A DNA stretch of 64,000 nt, taken from contig CM034242.1 in assembly GCA_019916065.1 (NCBI GenBank), forward strand, positions 6,506,453 to 6,570,452. The letters are read 5' to 3'. Both the position numbers and the translations under genes were made by a program. Below are positions 1 to 11,057 of this stretch, in pieces; within the stretch, counting starts at the first letter, position 1; every line of letters starts with the position of its first letter. The stretch comes from Vitellaria paradoxa (Eukaryota > Streptophyta > Magnoliopsida > Ericales > Sapotaceae). Below the pieces are notes generated by a model, which was given only the letters and a program-made list of their open reading frames with translations, searched no databases and was not told the DNA's origin.

Positions 1-49
1 CAAGGCCTTCTTTTTCTTTTTCTTTTTTTTTTTTGTTAAATTTAAACAG

Positions 50-1212
50 GGTGAATTACTCAATGGACAAGAAATAGCAGTGAAGAGACTTTCAAAAAGA
101 TCAGGACAAGGCCTTGAGGAGTTCAGAAATGAAATGATATTGATTGCCAAACTTCAGCATCGGAATCTTGTTAGACTCTTGGGTTGTTGCAAGGAACAAG
201 ATGAAAATATATTAATCTATGAATACATGCCTAATAAAAGTCTAGATTTCTTCTTATTTGGTTAGTTTTTCTCTACCATATGTGTTTTATCTTTTGTATA
301 TTTATTTGTAGTGTCAAAAAAATCTTTTGACATAAACTTGAGACAGATTCAAATCAGCGGGGGATACTAGACTGGAAGACGCGCAGTCATATAATTAAGG
401 GGATTGCTCAAGGGCTTCTTTACCTACATCAATACTCCAGATTGCGCATTATTCATAGAGATTTAAAAGTTAGTAACATTCTTTTGGATGCTGAAATGAA
501 CCCAAAAATATCAGATTTTGGCATGGCTCGTATGTTTGGTGGCAATGAATTACAAGCAAACACGAATCGGATTGTTGGAACATAGTAAGTGTGAAAATAA
601 ATATTCCTTAGTCTACACGTTGAAGCAATGTATATATCAATAGTTACTAAAAGATTGTTTTTACTTAACTTTTAAAACTTAGTGGTTATATGGCTCCCGA
701 ATATGCAATGGAAGGTCGCTTCTCCATAAAGTCTGATATCTTTAGCTTGGGAGTGCTGTTGTTGGAGATATTGAGTGGGAGGAGGAATTCTGATTTTTAT
801 CACCCTAATTATCTCAATCTCATTGTATATGTGAGATTCTGACAAGACCTTTTCTTGGCATTTGTTTTGATTTTCTCTTTCTTTCTGATATTAAAATAAA
901 TTTCAAAGCAAACAATGTTATGTATTACATTTTTACAATTGAAAATTTCAGGCATGGGATTTATGGAGTGCTGACAAAGGCTTGGACTTGCTAGATCCGA
1001 TCCTTGATCGTCCTTATTTGAGTTTGAGATACATCAACATAGGACTTCTCTGCGTGCAAGATAATCCAACTGATCGGCCTACTACTACTGATGTTGTCAC
1101 AATGCTTGGAAATGAAGTTGCGCCACTACCAACACCTAAGCAACCTGCATTTTGTACTAGCCAAGATGTGAATACAAATTCACCATCACCAAACAGTGCG
1201 GGTATTTGTTGA
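50..1212 (+). CDS. S-RLK copy A, 3' kinase exons (partial gene)
   Basis: Cytoplasmic kinase part of a G-type lectin S-receptor-like Ser/Thr kinase; the 5' exons lie outside the window. Four exons are visible: 50-260 (acceptor AG at 48-49; contains IAVKRL with the ATP-binding lysine), 347-584 (HRDLKVSN, then DFGMAR), 683-830 ([11 protein letters not shown], subdomain VIII-IX) and 952-1212 (subdomain XI and tail, [19 protein letters not shown]). All introns are GT-AG and reading phase is kept across every junction, so this part is open. Compared with copies B and D the protein stops about 14 residues early at TGA 1210-1212, where the others read on to SVN..ISMIQ. The catalytic-loop residue after HRDLK is Val, not Ala as in copy B. 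Family membership is certain; whether the gene is functional depends on the unseen N-terminus. Confidence 0.9.
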
Positions 1213-1362
1213 GTTAATGGTGTAACTATACCTCATGGTATGTCATGATTTTAGGAGGAAACTAAGAACTTATTTTCATAAAACTAAATACTGTGGCATG
1301 GTAATTATGTCTAATCTCCATTGTCGATTAGTGTGAGACTCGGATGAGATTAACAAAGATAG
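1213..1362 (+). other. Copy A 3' flank with deletion junction
   Basis: The first bases after the stop (GTTAATGGTGTAACTATA) match the coding tail of copies B and D, but at about 1231 the sequence jumps to CCTCATGGTATGTC. In copies C and D that block lies several hundred bases further downstream (about 49124 and 62139). The 3' UTR has therefore been removed by a deletion with short AT-rich homology at the join. The rest matches the C and D downstream flank until the retroelement target site at 1363. Confidence 0.75.
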
Positions 1363-1367
1363 AGAGT

Positions 1368-2873
1368 TGCTTGTTCTTACTTAATTACCTCACTCCAAAA
1401 TAAAAGCTCAGATGAAAATTCAGTTTATCAATTCAAATTTTAAAAAAAATGTTAAGTGAGGTAAATCAAGACAAGTTTTCCCCCAAGTGCAAGGTGTGGT
1501 TGAAGCACAAAATAACTGGTAAGTCCCAGGTCATTTCCACAGGGATCTAGGGAGTAATGAAGTGAATGACTCTAATGGAGATTAATTTGGCAAAACACAA
1601 CTCACCAAAAAAATATGAAACAGAAAATTAAAATCTGATTTGGTTGGTTGATGGTTTTGAACTAGTTTTCCAAAAGCAAAATGAATTTAAACTTAAAGAT
1701 TAAGTGATAAAAAAATTGAGCAAGACAAGTTTAATACCAATCCAAATGAATTTCAAGTGCCAAGAGTTTATAAATTACCAAATCAATTTGTGCTGATTTT
1801 TTTTGAGAAAATTAATTTCAATTGAAACAAACCATGGATTAAACAGTCAATGTGCATAACCTATTTTAAGGACAATAGAGTTCTAATTCTAGCAACCCAC
1901 ATACAACAATGTCATGAGAGTTCTAAGTTAAGCAACACCTATGAACTCATCAATAGGATATACAAATTTGGATTAATCGGGTCTTGAATCAATGAGTTCT
2001 AAGACACCCAGCTATAAATTGACTTGATAATCATAAGAACTAAAAGTAAATCCATGAAGTTCGGCCACTTGAGATTCATTGGAAGGGCATTACCCTTGCT
2101 TTGGCCCAAGAAGACTTAGCCGAGCATATTGAAGAGAAGAAAAACAGAAATGGAAATCTGAATTGAAGACATTTCAAACTGAAAATGAAAATTTAATGGA
2201 TTTAGAACTGAAAATCTGATTACAGAAATTGAAATGAATTCAAAATGTAAAAATCAAAAACTCCAATGCCGAATTGAAATTAAAATGTAAAACTATGAAC
2301 TCTCAATAAAATTTCTCTCAAAAACTCTCTCTACAAAACTAAATTTCTCTCCCCCCGACTTCCTCTGCTTTTTTGCGTGTCTCTCTCTCCACCTCCCTCT
2401 TCCTTCTCTCTCCTCTAACCGAATGTAGTCCTCATGATGGCTCATTCTTTCTCCTATTTTTTTTACTGATTTGCCCTCCCTGGATTGCAAGTTACATCAC
2501 ATGGAGAAGTTGGGGTCACATGGAATTCGTTGCTGTGAAGAAGCTTATATTCGAATACAATAAAACCATATTCGAATATGATCCTCTGCTGCAGAAATTT
2601 CCAGAATAGTGATTCTGATCTCTTTGCATTGATTTCAACTGAATTTTCTTCTTCTTCTGAAATAGCTTCAATCCTTTGATGTGCTGTGCAGCATGCTTTC
2701 TTCTCAACATCCTCAATGTAGCTTAATTTCTTGTTTTTGTGATGGAAATCAACACATATTCCACTTTGGAGATATGGAGATGGAATCTGCACAAAACATA
2801 GATTTTATATCTTTTTATGATGTGTGCAAGTGTAATTTGAATATATAAATATGTAACAATTGATGTCCAATCA
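1368..2873 (-). repeat. Athila 3' LTR
   Basis: 1506-bp copy that pairs with 13276-14792. The outer edge has TG (1368) directly after the AGAGT target repeat and the inner edge ends CA (2873). It lacks two T residues at its start and a 6-bp CACCTC unit relative to the other LTR. On the element strand it contains a 109-codon ORF (2463-2792) also open in the other LTR. Two TATTCGAATA-type palindromes lie at about 2547 and 2569. Confidence 0.95.
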
Positions 2874-2890
2874 CACACCCCCCAACTACA
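2874..2890 (-). other. Athila polypurine tract (3' PPT)
   Basis: Read on the - strand, TAGTTGGGGGGTGTG lies directly against the first base of the 3' LTR, the standard position for the plus-strand primer. A near-copy lies internally at 6541-6560. Confidence 0.8.
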
Positions 2891-4571
2891 ACATTACTAG
2901 TCCCTAGTAATGCTTCTAATAGAAGAAATAGGAGAGAAATCCAAAAGCATTAATTCCATTTCAATTTGAATGACATTTCAGCTATTCATATGAAATTAGT
3001 CAACACCATAAGCAAAAACTTTCATAAGCAAAGTTTAAAATTTAAAATTTTATAAGAGATGTGAAACTTGCCAAGTGTGTGAAATGAATGTGAATGAATA
3101 GCAGCTTTTAGCTCTATCAACATAACATACATCTTTAGAATTTCATTTAATTCTGAACTTTGCATTCCATTTCATTCCCAAGTTTTGACTTCAAATCTCA
3201 CCTTGGAATTCACTCCAAAGAAAATAGAGCACACAAGGTTTCACTCAAGATGCCCCTTATTAAGAGTAAATGTTCATCAAATTCTAGAAGGTGGCATCAA
3301 CAAGTCAAAAACGATGTATTCAAGAAAGAATTGGACTTGGCATAACTCCATGAAGGAATGATGTAGCAAAGTAATTTCAGAATTTTCACCATGATTCCCT
3401 AATTCCTAAATTTCACAATTGAATGAAAATTCTTCCAAAGATCAATTAGGACTTGCAATGGGTTGTAATGGGGCCATGAGGTTTAATAAGGTAATCGAAG
3501 GAAAGGATAAGGAATTCAAAAACTGATTTGGAACACTGAAATAACTTTCTTCTACCCTTCTACAATTCATTTTTTTTTTTAAACTGAAAATGACCTCAAG
3601 TGAATGTATTTCAAAATTAAAACAGTTTCCCCCTTTTTGATTTTCTTTTATCATCAATTTCCCTTAACATTTTCTTTTTCCTCATTCCATACATTTTTCT
3701 TTCTTCTCACCTCCAAATCCCACAATTCAGTCCACTAACCTTCATTTCTATTTTCAATGCATTCCAAAATACATAGGGAAGGGTAGAGAGCATTCATTTT
3801 GGTTAAAGGAATTATGTGGCAAAAATGAAGAAGTATGAATGCTCTAATAAGGCTCAAACTTGGCTACAATGGTCATGTTTATCAAAGAAAGGCATTCCAA
3901 GCTCAAATGTTAAGAAAAATGGCCTAATATCACTTCTATGATTTCATTCCATCCAACCATAAAAGTTAAGAATCAGAAATCTAGTTCCATTCCTCTATCA
4001 CTTCACAAACACCCAAAGCAAAATAGTATAAGTGGAGTTATTGAAGGAATTTGAAGTGCAAAAAGCTTGAGCTTTTGGAAAGCCCTTAGAGTAAATGTAA
4101 GTCTCTCATGAACAAAGTTTAAGGCTCAAATATCTCACTTCAGGTTTTAAGTCTCCACTATATCTGGAAATCCATAAAACACATTATTCATTCATAAATC
4201 CATTCCTCAAGATAAATGTTAGATCAACAATTCTCAAGCTAAATCCATTCACACACTTTTCAACTTAAAAACACATGGCAAACACAACAACTCTTAAAAT
4301 TTCATACTTTAACTCAGCTCAATTCAATTTGTGCAAATGACATCACTAATTCCAAGAAAACAGAAATTTCATTCATTCCAAGTTGTAAGTTCAAAGTCAT
4401 AGGTGGCAAAAGTAAAACAAAACAACTTAAACCTAATCAAAAGAAACAAACAGCAAGAACATCAATCCAAATCCTATTGTTGACAAAACATATTTGAAAT
4501 ATTCTAACGATTTGCTGTCAAAAGTTTGGTTTCAAGGACGAAAGAGTCTGAATCATGGCTGAAATACTGAA
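2891..4571 (-). other. Athila 3' non-coding region
   Basis: About 1.7 kb between the extra ORF and the 3' polypurine tract. Only short, unrelated open frames are present on either strand and I recognise no domain. A long 3' untranslated stretch is usual for this lineage. Confidence 0.6.
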
Positions 4572-5945
4572 TTAAGCATTTCTTCCTTCTCGGCTTAATT
4601 TGAATATGCTCTCCACCAATCGAATAAGCTTTTGCTGCCCCTGTTTCAGCTCACTAACTTCCCTCATCAATACTTCTTGATTTTGCTGGATTAACTTCAA
4701 TTTCTCTTCTGTGCTCATGGGGGCTGCTTCAGTCTCTTCTGCTGGCTGCTGCTGGTTATTCTCTACTGCAGGTGGAGCAGCCTTCTTCAGCTGTCCTTGA
4801 CTTTTATTCACAGATGTCTTGTCTATCAAAGGAGCAGCTTTCACAGTGGCCATTCCTACCTCTTCCTCTATTCCCAGAAAATGCTGAATTATCTCTGTAA
4901 TTAGACCTCCAAAAGGCATCCCAGCAGTGGATTCTGATTTCTCTACCACATGAGAAATAACCAACCAGATGTGATAAGGTAAATCCATGGGAATGCCTAA
5001 CAACAACTTTCCCATAATCATAGCTTGCTCTAGAGTGATGGTTGACTTGTAAGCATGGGGCAGAATTGAAGAATAGACTAGCATGTGAAGGACATCACTT
5101 TTGGGAGTAATTCCTGACTTGGACATCCTAGCAGTGGTCCATTGGGCTTGAGGGTTGGCTGTGAAGAGTCTAGCCAAATTGTCCTTATGCAATTGCTCCT
5201 CCCATTGTGCTTTTTGTTTAGGTGTGGATTCGGGTACTCTTTCAACAGGTAAGTGACTTATGAAAGAGATCTTCTCAAGATTCACACTGATTTTCTTCCC
5301 TCTAACCTCAGAGTTTATCACAGGTCTCCCATGAACCATACCCAATTCAGCATTTGAGTAAAACTCTCTCACATATGGTACCACAGCCCTCCTACTGGTT
5401 GTAACCCAATGCACCCAGCCCCTTTGCTCAAATAATTCTAACAATTCATAGGGTGGTTCATTGTAGTCCTCTAATTTAATTCCTCTTTCACTCAACACAG
5501 CTCTCTTGCTGTAATTCTCATTATATTTCAGCTCTGAGGCTTTATTGGAAAACCTCGAGCTATCAAAAGAATCCTCCTCAAAAAGATCTTGGTCAGATTG
5601 TGCTTCAGGTTCATCATCAGGAGCATTTTCAGAGGTGTGGACCTCATGCTCAAGAGCATTAGTGTGCTCCTTAGTAGGCACATTCTCAGGAACTCCAACA
5701 GAGTTTTCCTTTTCAACATTAGAGACATGATCATCATGTCTCTCATTCAAACTCTCATTACCTACAGAATAGAACGATTCTGCTCTAGATGAGGACCTAG
5801 GGTCTGATTTAGAAGATGACAGTTCATATGTTATGGGTTCCTGAACAACAAGTGAAGAACCCTTACCATGTTGGCTCAAAATCCTCATGCTTCTTCTTTT
5901 AGCCTTACCTTTATAAGCCATCTTCTTCATCCTCTTTGGTGGCAT
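4572..5945 (-). CDS. Extra ORF of the Athila element (plant-transposon-protein domain)
   Basis: 457 codons, uninterrupted, sense to gag-pol, in the position where this lineage carries an env-like or unknown ORF. The first 20 residues are very basic (MPPKRMKKMAYKGKAKRRSM), resembling a nuclear localisation or nucleic-acid-binding tail. An acidic Ser/Glu-rich linker follows to about residue 150. The central part (about 170-365) has RGW..HWV, VREFYSN, RGKKISVN and a hydrophobic helix-rich block ending MPFGGLITEI, the signature of the widespread putative plant transposon protein domain. The C-terminal 45 residues (LIQQNQEVLMREVSELKQGQ) look coiled-coil. I see no signal peptide and no clear membrane anchor, so an envelope role is not supported. 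It is the only intact ORF of the element. Function unknown. Confidence 0.8.
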   Translation of the reverse strand: MPPKRMKKMAYKGKAKRRSMRILSQHGKGSSLVVQEPITYELSSSKSDPRSSSRAESFYSVGNESLNERHDDHVSNVEKENSVGVPENVPTKEHTNALEHEVHTSENAPDDEPEAQSDQDLFEEDSFDSSRFSNKASELKYNENYSKRAVLSERGIKLEDYNEPPYELLELFEQRGWVHWVTTSRRAVVPYVREFYSNAELGMVHGRPVINSEVRGKKISVNLEKISFISHLPVERVPESTPKQKAQWEEQLHKDNLARLFTANPQAQWTTARMSKSGITPKSDVLHMLVYSSILPHAYKSTITLEQAMIMGKLLLGIPMDLPYHIWLVISHVVEKSESTAGMPFGGLITEIIQHFLGIEEEVGMATVKAAPLIDKTSVNKSQGQLKKAAPPAVENNQQQPAEETEAAPMSTEEKLKLIQQNQEVLMREVSELKQGQQKLIRLVESIFKLSREGRNA

Positions 5946-6540
5946 CTTGCTTCAATTGATTCTCAACCCTTTATCAGAAATTTTCCAAAGCTGTAAACCC
6001 TAGCTTCTTCAATCGCAGCTCTGTATCTAAATCTTCCTTTCAATGTCAACTCAAAATCACACTTAGATAATCTGAAAGTTGAGGACTGGAAGAAGATGTG
6101 GAATGGTGAAGGTTTCAGGGTTTTGGGCACCAGGGCTCGTATTCGAATAGAACAGGAACTTGAATGGGGCCACTCACGGGTATATACAGGATTTAAAACC
6201 GACATCATATTCGAATACCCAGACCCATATTCGAATACAGGTTATCAGCAATTTGCAATTCCAGTGTCCAGAAAACCAGAAATTCTTCCCCCATTTCTTA
6301 AGAATACTCAAATTAAGTTTTGCCAACAGCTAGGATTCGAAAATTATTTCAAAAGACACTAATTCAAGAAGAAGTTTTGAAATTTTTTTCAAATTTTCAA
6401 CATATGCAAACTCAAACTGACATAAGCATGATCTTAATTCAATTCAAACAATTCCAAATCATATTCAAAATATTCTGATCATATCCAATCACTCAATTCA
6501 GCAAATTTCAGTAAAAATACTATTCACATCCACAAACTCA

Positions 6541-6560
6541 GATTGTGTCCCCCCCAACTA
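6541..6560 (-). other. Internal polypurine tract-like site
   Basis: The - strand reads TTTTAGTTGGGGGGGACACA. It resembles the 3' polypurine tract at 2874-2890, including the preceding AATG and TAGTTGGGGGG core. It lies between the end of integrase and the extra ORF, so it could prime internal plus-strand synthesis or mark the end of the ancestral pol module. Confidence 0.55.
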
Positions 6561-6997
6561 AAATCATGCATTGTCCTCAATGTATTAGACCAGCAAATTA
6601 AAGAAAGGTTGGGGAAGTAACATACTAGAGATTGTGAATGAAAATTCAACTTATTACCAAGAATTGAAAGCTGATCATCAGCTGCTGTGACCAATTCCCC
6701 ACCAACTTGTTCCAAGCTCACATTTCAGCAATGGCAAGGCATTTAGTCCAGCTACTGCATGATCACAGCTGCAGTTGCAATTGCAACTGATCACATCAGA
6801 TTTGAATAGATTCTTTTCATCAAGCAGATTCTTCACTTCCTCAGTTGAGTACTACTTGCAGCTGAAAACTGAAGGTTAGCAATAACCATATACAACTTCT
6901 TTTTTTTTTTTTTTTTACAAAAACAAAAGAAAACAGAAAATCAAAAGCATAACAGAACCTACACTACTATGATACAAAATCAGAATTCTTCCTTCAT

Positions 6998-8173
6998 TCA
7001 AACAGAATTTGGGGGATCTTCGAGATCCCAACTCTTTACTTCAGCAACAAAATTCTCATGATACTCCTTGAGTCTTTGTCCATTCACCTGGAAAACATTC
7101 TTTGAACTTGGGTTTTCAATGTCAATAGCCCCAAACTTAGTCACATTCTTGACTACAAAAGGACCAGTCCATCTTGATTTAAGCTTTCCTGGAAACAGAT
7201 GCAATCTAGAATCATATAACAACACTTTTTGTCCCACAAAAAACTCTCTTCTACTGATGTGTGCATCGTGCCACTTCTTTACTCGATCCTTAGAAATCTT
7301 GACATTCTCATATGCATCGTTTTCTAATCTCTTCCATCTCACTAAGTTGCAATTTTCTTTGAAAACCAGATTCAGTGATGCTCTCATTAAAATGTCTCAC
7401 TGCCCAAAAGGCCTTGTGTTCCAACTCCACAGGAAGATGACAAGCTTTTCCATACACCAACCTATAAGGGGACATTCCTACGATGGTCTTGAATGTAGTC
7501 CTATAAGCCCACAGTGCATCCACCAATTTCAAAGACCAATCTTTCCTTGTGGGGTTCACTATTTTCTCAATGATTCTTTTGATTTCCCTATAGCTAATTC
7601 AGCTTGTCCACTTGTTTGGGGTGGTAAGATGTTCCAACCTTGTGTAACACCCCATACTTCTTCATCAAAAGACCAACATGTCTATTGCAAAAAATGTGTT
7701 CCCCTATCACTTATCACTGCTCTAGGCATCCCAAATCTGGAAAACACATTTTCTTTCAAAAATTTGATAACCACTCTATGGTCATTGGTCTTTGTTGGAA
7801 TAGCCTCTACCCACTTTGAGACATAATCTACGGCCACTAGAATGTACTCATAACCAAAGGAACTCACAAATGGGCCCATGAAGTCCATACCCCAACAGTC
7901 AAAGATATCAAGTACATAAATGGGATGAAGGGGCATCATGTTCCTCCTAGTGAAGCTACCAAGTCTCTGGCATCTATCACAAGCAACACAAAATGCATAC
8001 ACATCTTTGAACATGGTTGGCCAATACAATCCACATTGCAAAATTTTAGCCACAGTCTTCCTAGCAGAAAAATGTCCTCCACAAGCTAATGTGAGACAGA
8101 ACTCAATGACACTGGTGGACTCACTCTCAGGTATGCACCTCCTAATCACCTGATTTGGGCAATATTTAAACAA
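6998..8173 (-). pseudogene. Athila integrase, frameshifted
   Basis: Integrase in at least three frames. 7682-8173 holds the N-terminal zinc-binding part ([20 protein letters not shown]) and the first two catalytic aspartates ([16 protein letters not shown]). A frameshift at about 7685, then in-frame stops and shifts, separate it from 7308-7559 ([24 protein letters not shown], end of the core). 6998-7387 is the C-terminal DNA-binding part (KKWHDAHISRREF, FPGKLKSRWTGPF, VNGQRLKEY). The first zinc-ligand position before ACGGH reads Leu where family members have His. No chromodomain follows. Integration by this protein would not be possible as it stands. Confidence 0.9.
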
Positions 8174-9924
8174 ATAAGGGTCATCCCAGAAAAGTGTCTC
8201 ACATTCCTAAAGAACTTCCTTCTATCCAACATGGTCCAGTGAGAAGGCACAATACCTGAAGCGAGGTAGTTGGCTATATCTGCAAACCAAGGTACCTCAG
8301 AAGAGTCTATGTGGAACAACTGCTCATCAGGGAATGTCTCATTGATGGGAGAATCAAAAGATGCTAAATCCTGATGTGGGAGTCTAGAAAGGTGATCAGC
8401 AACTACATTTTCAACTCCCTTTTTGTCCTTGATTTCTAAATCAAATTCTTGAAGCAGAAGAATCCATCTAATAAGTCTAGGCTTAGCATCAGGTTTGGTC
8501 AAGAGATACTTCAAAGTAGCATGGTCAGTGTATACTATGACATGGGAACATATCAAGTATGATCTGAACTTGTCCAAGGTATATACTACTGCTAGCAACT
8601 CCTTCTCAGTAGTAGTGTAATTCCTTTGTGCTTCACTAAGGGTTTTGCTAGCATAGTACAATACATGTGGCCTCCTATCCCTCCTCTGTCCTAGCACTGC
8701 ACCAATGGCACAATCACTAGCATCACACATGATTTCAAATGGTAAAGTCCAGTCTGGTGGCTGCATAATGGGAGCTGAGGTGAGCAAACTCTTAAGTCTA
8801 TCAAATGAGGCCTGACACTCTGGTGTCCAATCAAAGGGAACATCCTGGGATAGAAGGTTGCACAAAGGTCTAGCAATGGCACTGAATGATGCAATGAACC
8901 TTCTATAAAACCCAGCATGGCCAAGAAATGATTTGATATCCTTAACACATCTAGGGGTAGGAAGTTTTTGAATGATTTCCACTTTGGCTTTGTCTACTTC
9001 TATCCCCCCAGAAGACACTATGTGGCCAAGGACAATTCCATAAGTTACCATAAAGTGGCATTTTTCCCAGTTCAAAACCAAGTTTTTCTCCTCACATCTA
9101 ATCAAAACCTTCTCTAAATTTCCCAAACATGTATCAAAGTCACTACCATATACCGAAAAGTCATCCATAAAAACTTCAAGGAATCTCTCTACAAAATCAC
9201 CAAACAGACTCATCATACATCTCTGAAATGTTGCAGGAGCATTGCAAAGACCAAAAGGCATACGCCTATATGCAAATGTGCCAAATGGGGAAGTGAATGT
9301 GGTCTTTTCCTGATCCTCCAATGCAATCTCAATCTGATTATACCCAAAGTAACCATCCAAGAAACAGTAAAATGCATGCCCTGCCACTCTTTCCAATACC
9401 TGATCTAGGAATGGAAGAGGGAAGTGATCTTTCCTTGTGACTGCATTTAACTTTCTATAATCTATGCACATGCGCCATCCTGTTTGGATGTGCATTGGAA
9501 CTAATTCCTCTTTTTCATTCTTAATCACAGTCACTCCAGATTTCTTAGGCACTACCTGAGTTGGACTCACCCACTTAGAATCTGAGATGGGGTAGATAAT
9601 TTCAGCATCCAAAAGCTTGATTACCTCCCCTCTAACAACCTCTTTCATGTTGGGGTTGAGTCTCCTTTGCATTTGCCTAATAGGCTTGGCCTCATCCTCC
9701 AAAAATATTCTATGAGTGCAAATCAATAGACTTATTCCCTGCAGATCTGCTATAGTCCAGCCCAAAGCTCCTCTATGCTTCATCAAGACTTCCACAAGTC
9801 TATTTTCTTGGTCCAAACTCAGCTGAGATGAAATGACAGCTGGATAGGACTCTCCCTCACCCAAAAATACATACTTCAAGTCACTTGGCAAGGGTTTTCT
9901 CTCAGGTTTTGGTGGCTGGTCCAA
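8146..9924 (-). CDS. Athila reverse transcriptase-RNase H
   Basis: 592-codon open frame, the longest pol segment. Order: [20 protein letters not shown] (RT start), [35 protein letters not shown] (catalytic Asp pair), [25 protein letters not shown], then RNase H with [25 protein letters not shown] and [11 protein letters not shown], then a linker to integrase. It is out of frame with the protease upstream (shift near 9925-9945) and with integrase downstream (shift near 8175-8190). It copies element RNA into cDNA in a gag particle when the polyprotein is intact; here it cannot be made as a normal gag-pol fusion. Confidence 0.93.
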   Translation of the reverse strand: MDQPPKPERKPLPSDLKYVFLGEGESYPAVISSQLSLDQENRLVEVLMKHRGALGWTIADLQGISLLICTHRIFLEDEAKPIRQMQRRLNPNMKEVVRGEVIKLLDAEIIYPISDSKWVSPTQVVPKKSGVTVIKNEKEELVPMHIQTGWRMCIDYRKLNAVTRKDHFPLPFLDQVLERVAGHAFYCFLDGYFGYNQIEIALEDQEKTTFTSPFGTFAYRRMPFGLCNAPATFQRCMMSLFGDFVERFLEVFMDDFSVYGSDFDTCLGNLEKVLIRCEEKNLVLNWEKCHFMVTYGIVLGHIVSSGGIEVDKAKVEIIQKLPTPRCVKDIKSFLGHAGFYRRFIASFSAIARPLCNLLSQDVPFDWTPECQASFDRLKSLLTSAPIMQPPDWTLPFEIMCDASDCAIGAVLGQRRDRRPHVLYYASKTLSEAQRNYTTTEKELLAVVYTLDKFRSYLICSHVIVYTDHATLKYLLTKPDAKPRLIRWILLLQEFDLEIKDKKGVENVVADHLSRLPHQDLASFDSPINETFPDEQLFHIDSSEVPWFADIANYLASGIVPSHWTMLDRRKFFRNVRHFSGMTLICLNIAQIR

Positions 9925-10877
9925 AATGACAGAGGCTTGACTATGGGCAGCTCTAAAGACTCAACAGATGGTCTCCACTGATTCACCAATAGCATTGAAT
10001 TTTTCATTTCCTCCAATTCTCCTCCCCCACAATTCTCCAAGTCACAATCAACTAGGAAATCTACTTGCTCATTATTCACTAAGGCTTTCTCCAAAGGGTC
10101 ATCAAAATACTCTCTATCAAAGTGATCTTGAGTGGTTGTTTGAATCCAATCAACTTCCTCTACCTCCTCATAATCACTCGGCTGTTTGGTCACCTTGAAG
10201 ATGTTTTTCTCAATTGTCATGTTTCCAAAGGAGAACTTGATAACTCCGGTTCTACAATTGATCAAGGCATTTGAGGTGGCCAAAAATGGTCTTCTTAGGA
10301 TAACAGGTACAGCTGGTTGGTTTCCTTGAATGGGCTGAGTGTCTAGCACTATAAAGTCCACCGGAAAGTAAAAATGATCCACTTGAATCAAGACATCCTC
10401 AACCACACCCCTAAGGACTTTAACTGACCTATCAGCAAGTTGTGGTGTCACCTTAGTAGGTCTAAGTTCTCCCAACCCCAGCTGTTTGTAAACAGTGAAT
10501 GGTAAGAGGTTGACACTTGCACCTAAATCTAGCAAAGCTTGATCTACCATTTGATTCCCAATTAAGCAAGCTATGGTAGGGCAACCTGGATCTTTATATT
10601 TGGGAGGAGTTTTAAATTGCAAAATGGAGCTCACCTGTTCAGTCAAAAATGCTCTTTCTTTCACATTCATTTTCCTCTTAACAGTACACAAATCTTTCAA
10701 AAATTTTCCATAGGATGGATTTTGTTTAATTGCATCAAGTAAGGGAATATTGATTCTGACTTGTTTGAACAATTCATAAATGTCAGAATTCAAATTCTCT
10801 TTCTTGGCTTTGTTCAATCTTTGTGGAAATGGAAGTTTTGGAACAAATTCAGATTTGTCCAACTTGGTTTTATTCAA
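9876..10877 (-). CDS. Athila protease domain (C-terminal gag-pol segment)
   Basis: Open frame continuous upstream to the stop at 11058 and in the same frame as gag. The retropepsin-like core reads [21 protein letters not shown], the DLGAS form of the active-site D(T/S)G usual in this clade, after [17 protein letters not shown]. An [17 protein letters not shown] strand follows (here [17 protein letters not shown]). The upstream part is rich in Glu, Lys, Gln and Ser and probably a linker. The frame ends at 9876 through a one-base shift; RT continues in another frame. Not separable from gag as an independent gene. Confidence 0.85.
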   Translation of the reverse strand: MNKTKLDKSEFVPKLPFPQRLNKAKKENLNSDIYELFKQVRINIPLLDAIKQNPSYGKFLKDLCTVKRKMNVKERAFLTEQVSSILQFKTPPKYKDPGCPTIACLIGNQMVDQALLDLGASVNLLPFTVYKQLGLGELRPTKVTPQLADRSVKVLRGVVEDVLIQVDHFYFPVDFIVLDTQPIQGNQPAVPVILRRPFLATSNALINCRTGVIKFSFGNMTIEKNIFKVTKQPSDYEEVEEVDWIQTTTQDHFDREYFDDPLEKALVNNEQVDFLVDCDLENCGGGELEEMKNSMLLVNQWRPSVESLELPIVKPLSFWTSHQNLRENPCQVT

Positions 10878-11057
10878 AATCTCTTTATTTTCAAAATCTT
10901 TTTCACTCTTTTCAAACTGATTTTCCTCAGAAATTTTTTTCTTATTCTCAGAAATTTCCTCTTTATTTTCAGAATCTACCTGCTCTGTTCTCTGGATTCT
11001 GATTTGCTGCTTACTGCTATTCGAATGTTGCTTGTTGGTATTCGAATATTCTTTCAG

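Noticed and set aside
2293..2490. 65-codon ORF at the LTR
   Set aside because: Low-complexity Arg/Glu product of a CT-rich stretch; not open in the same form in the other LTR.
7068..7826. 252-codon + strand ORF
   Set aside because: Antisense shadow of the Athila integrase; no domain of its own.
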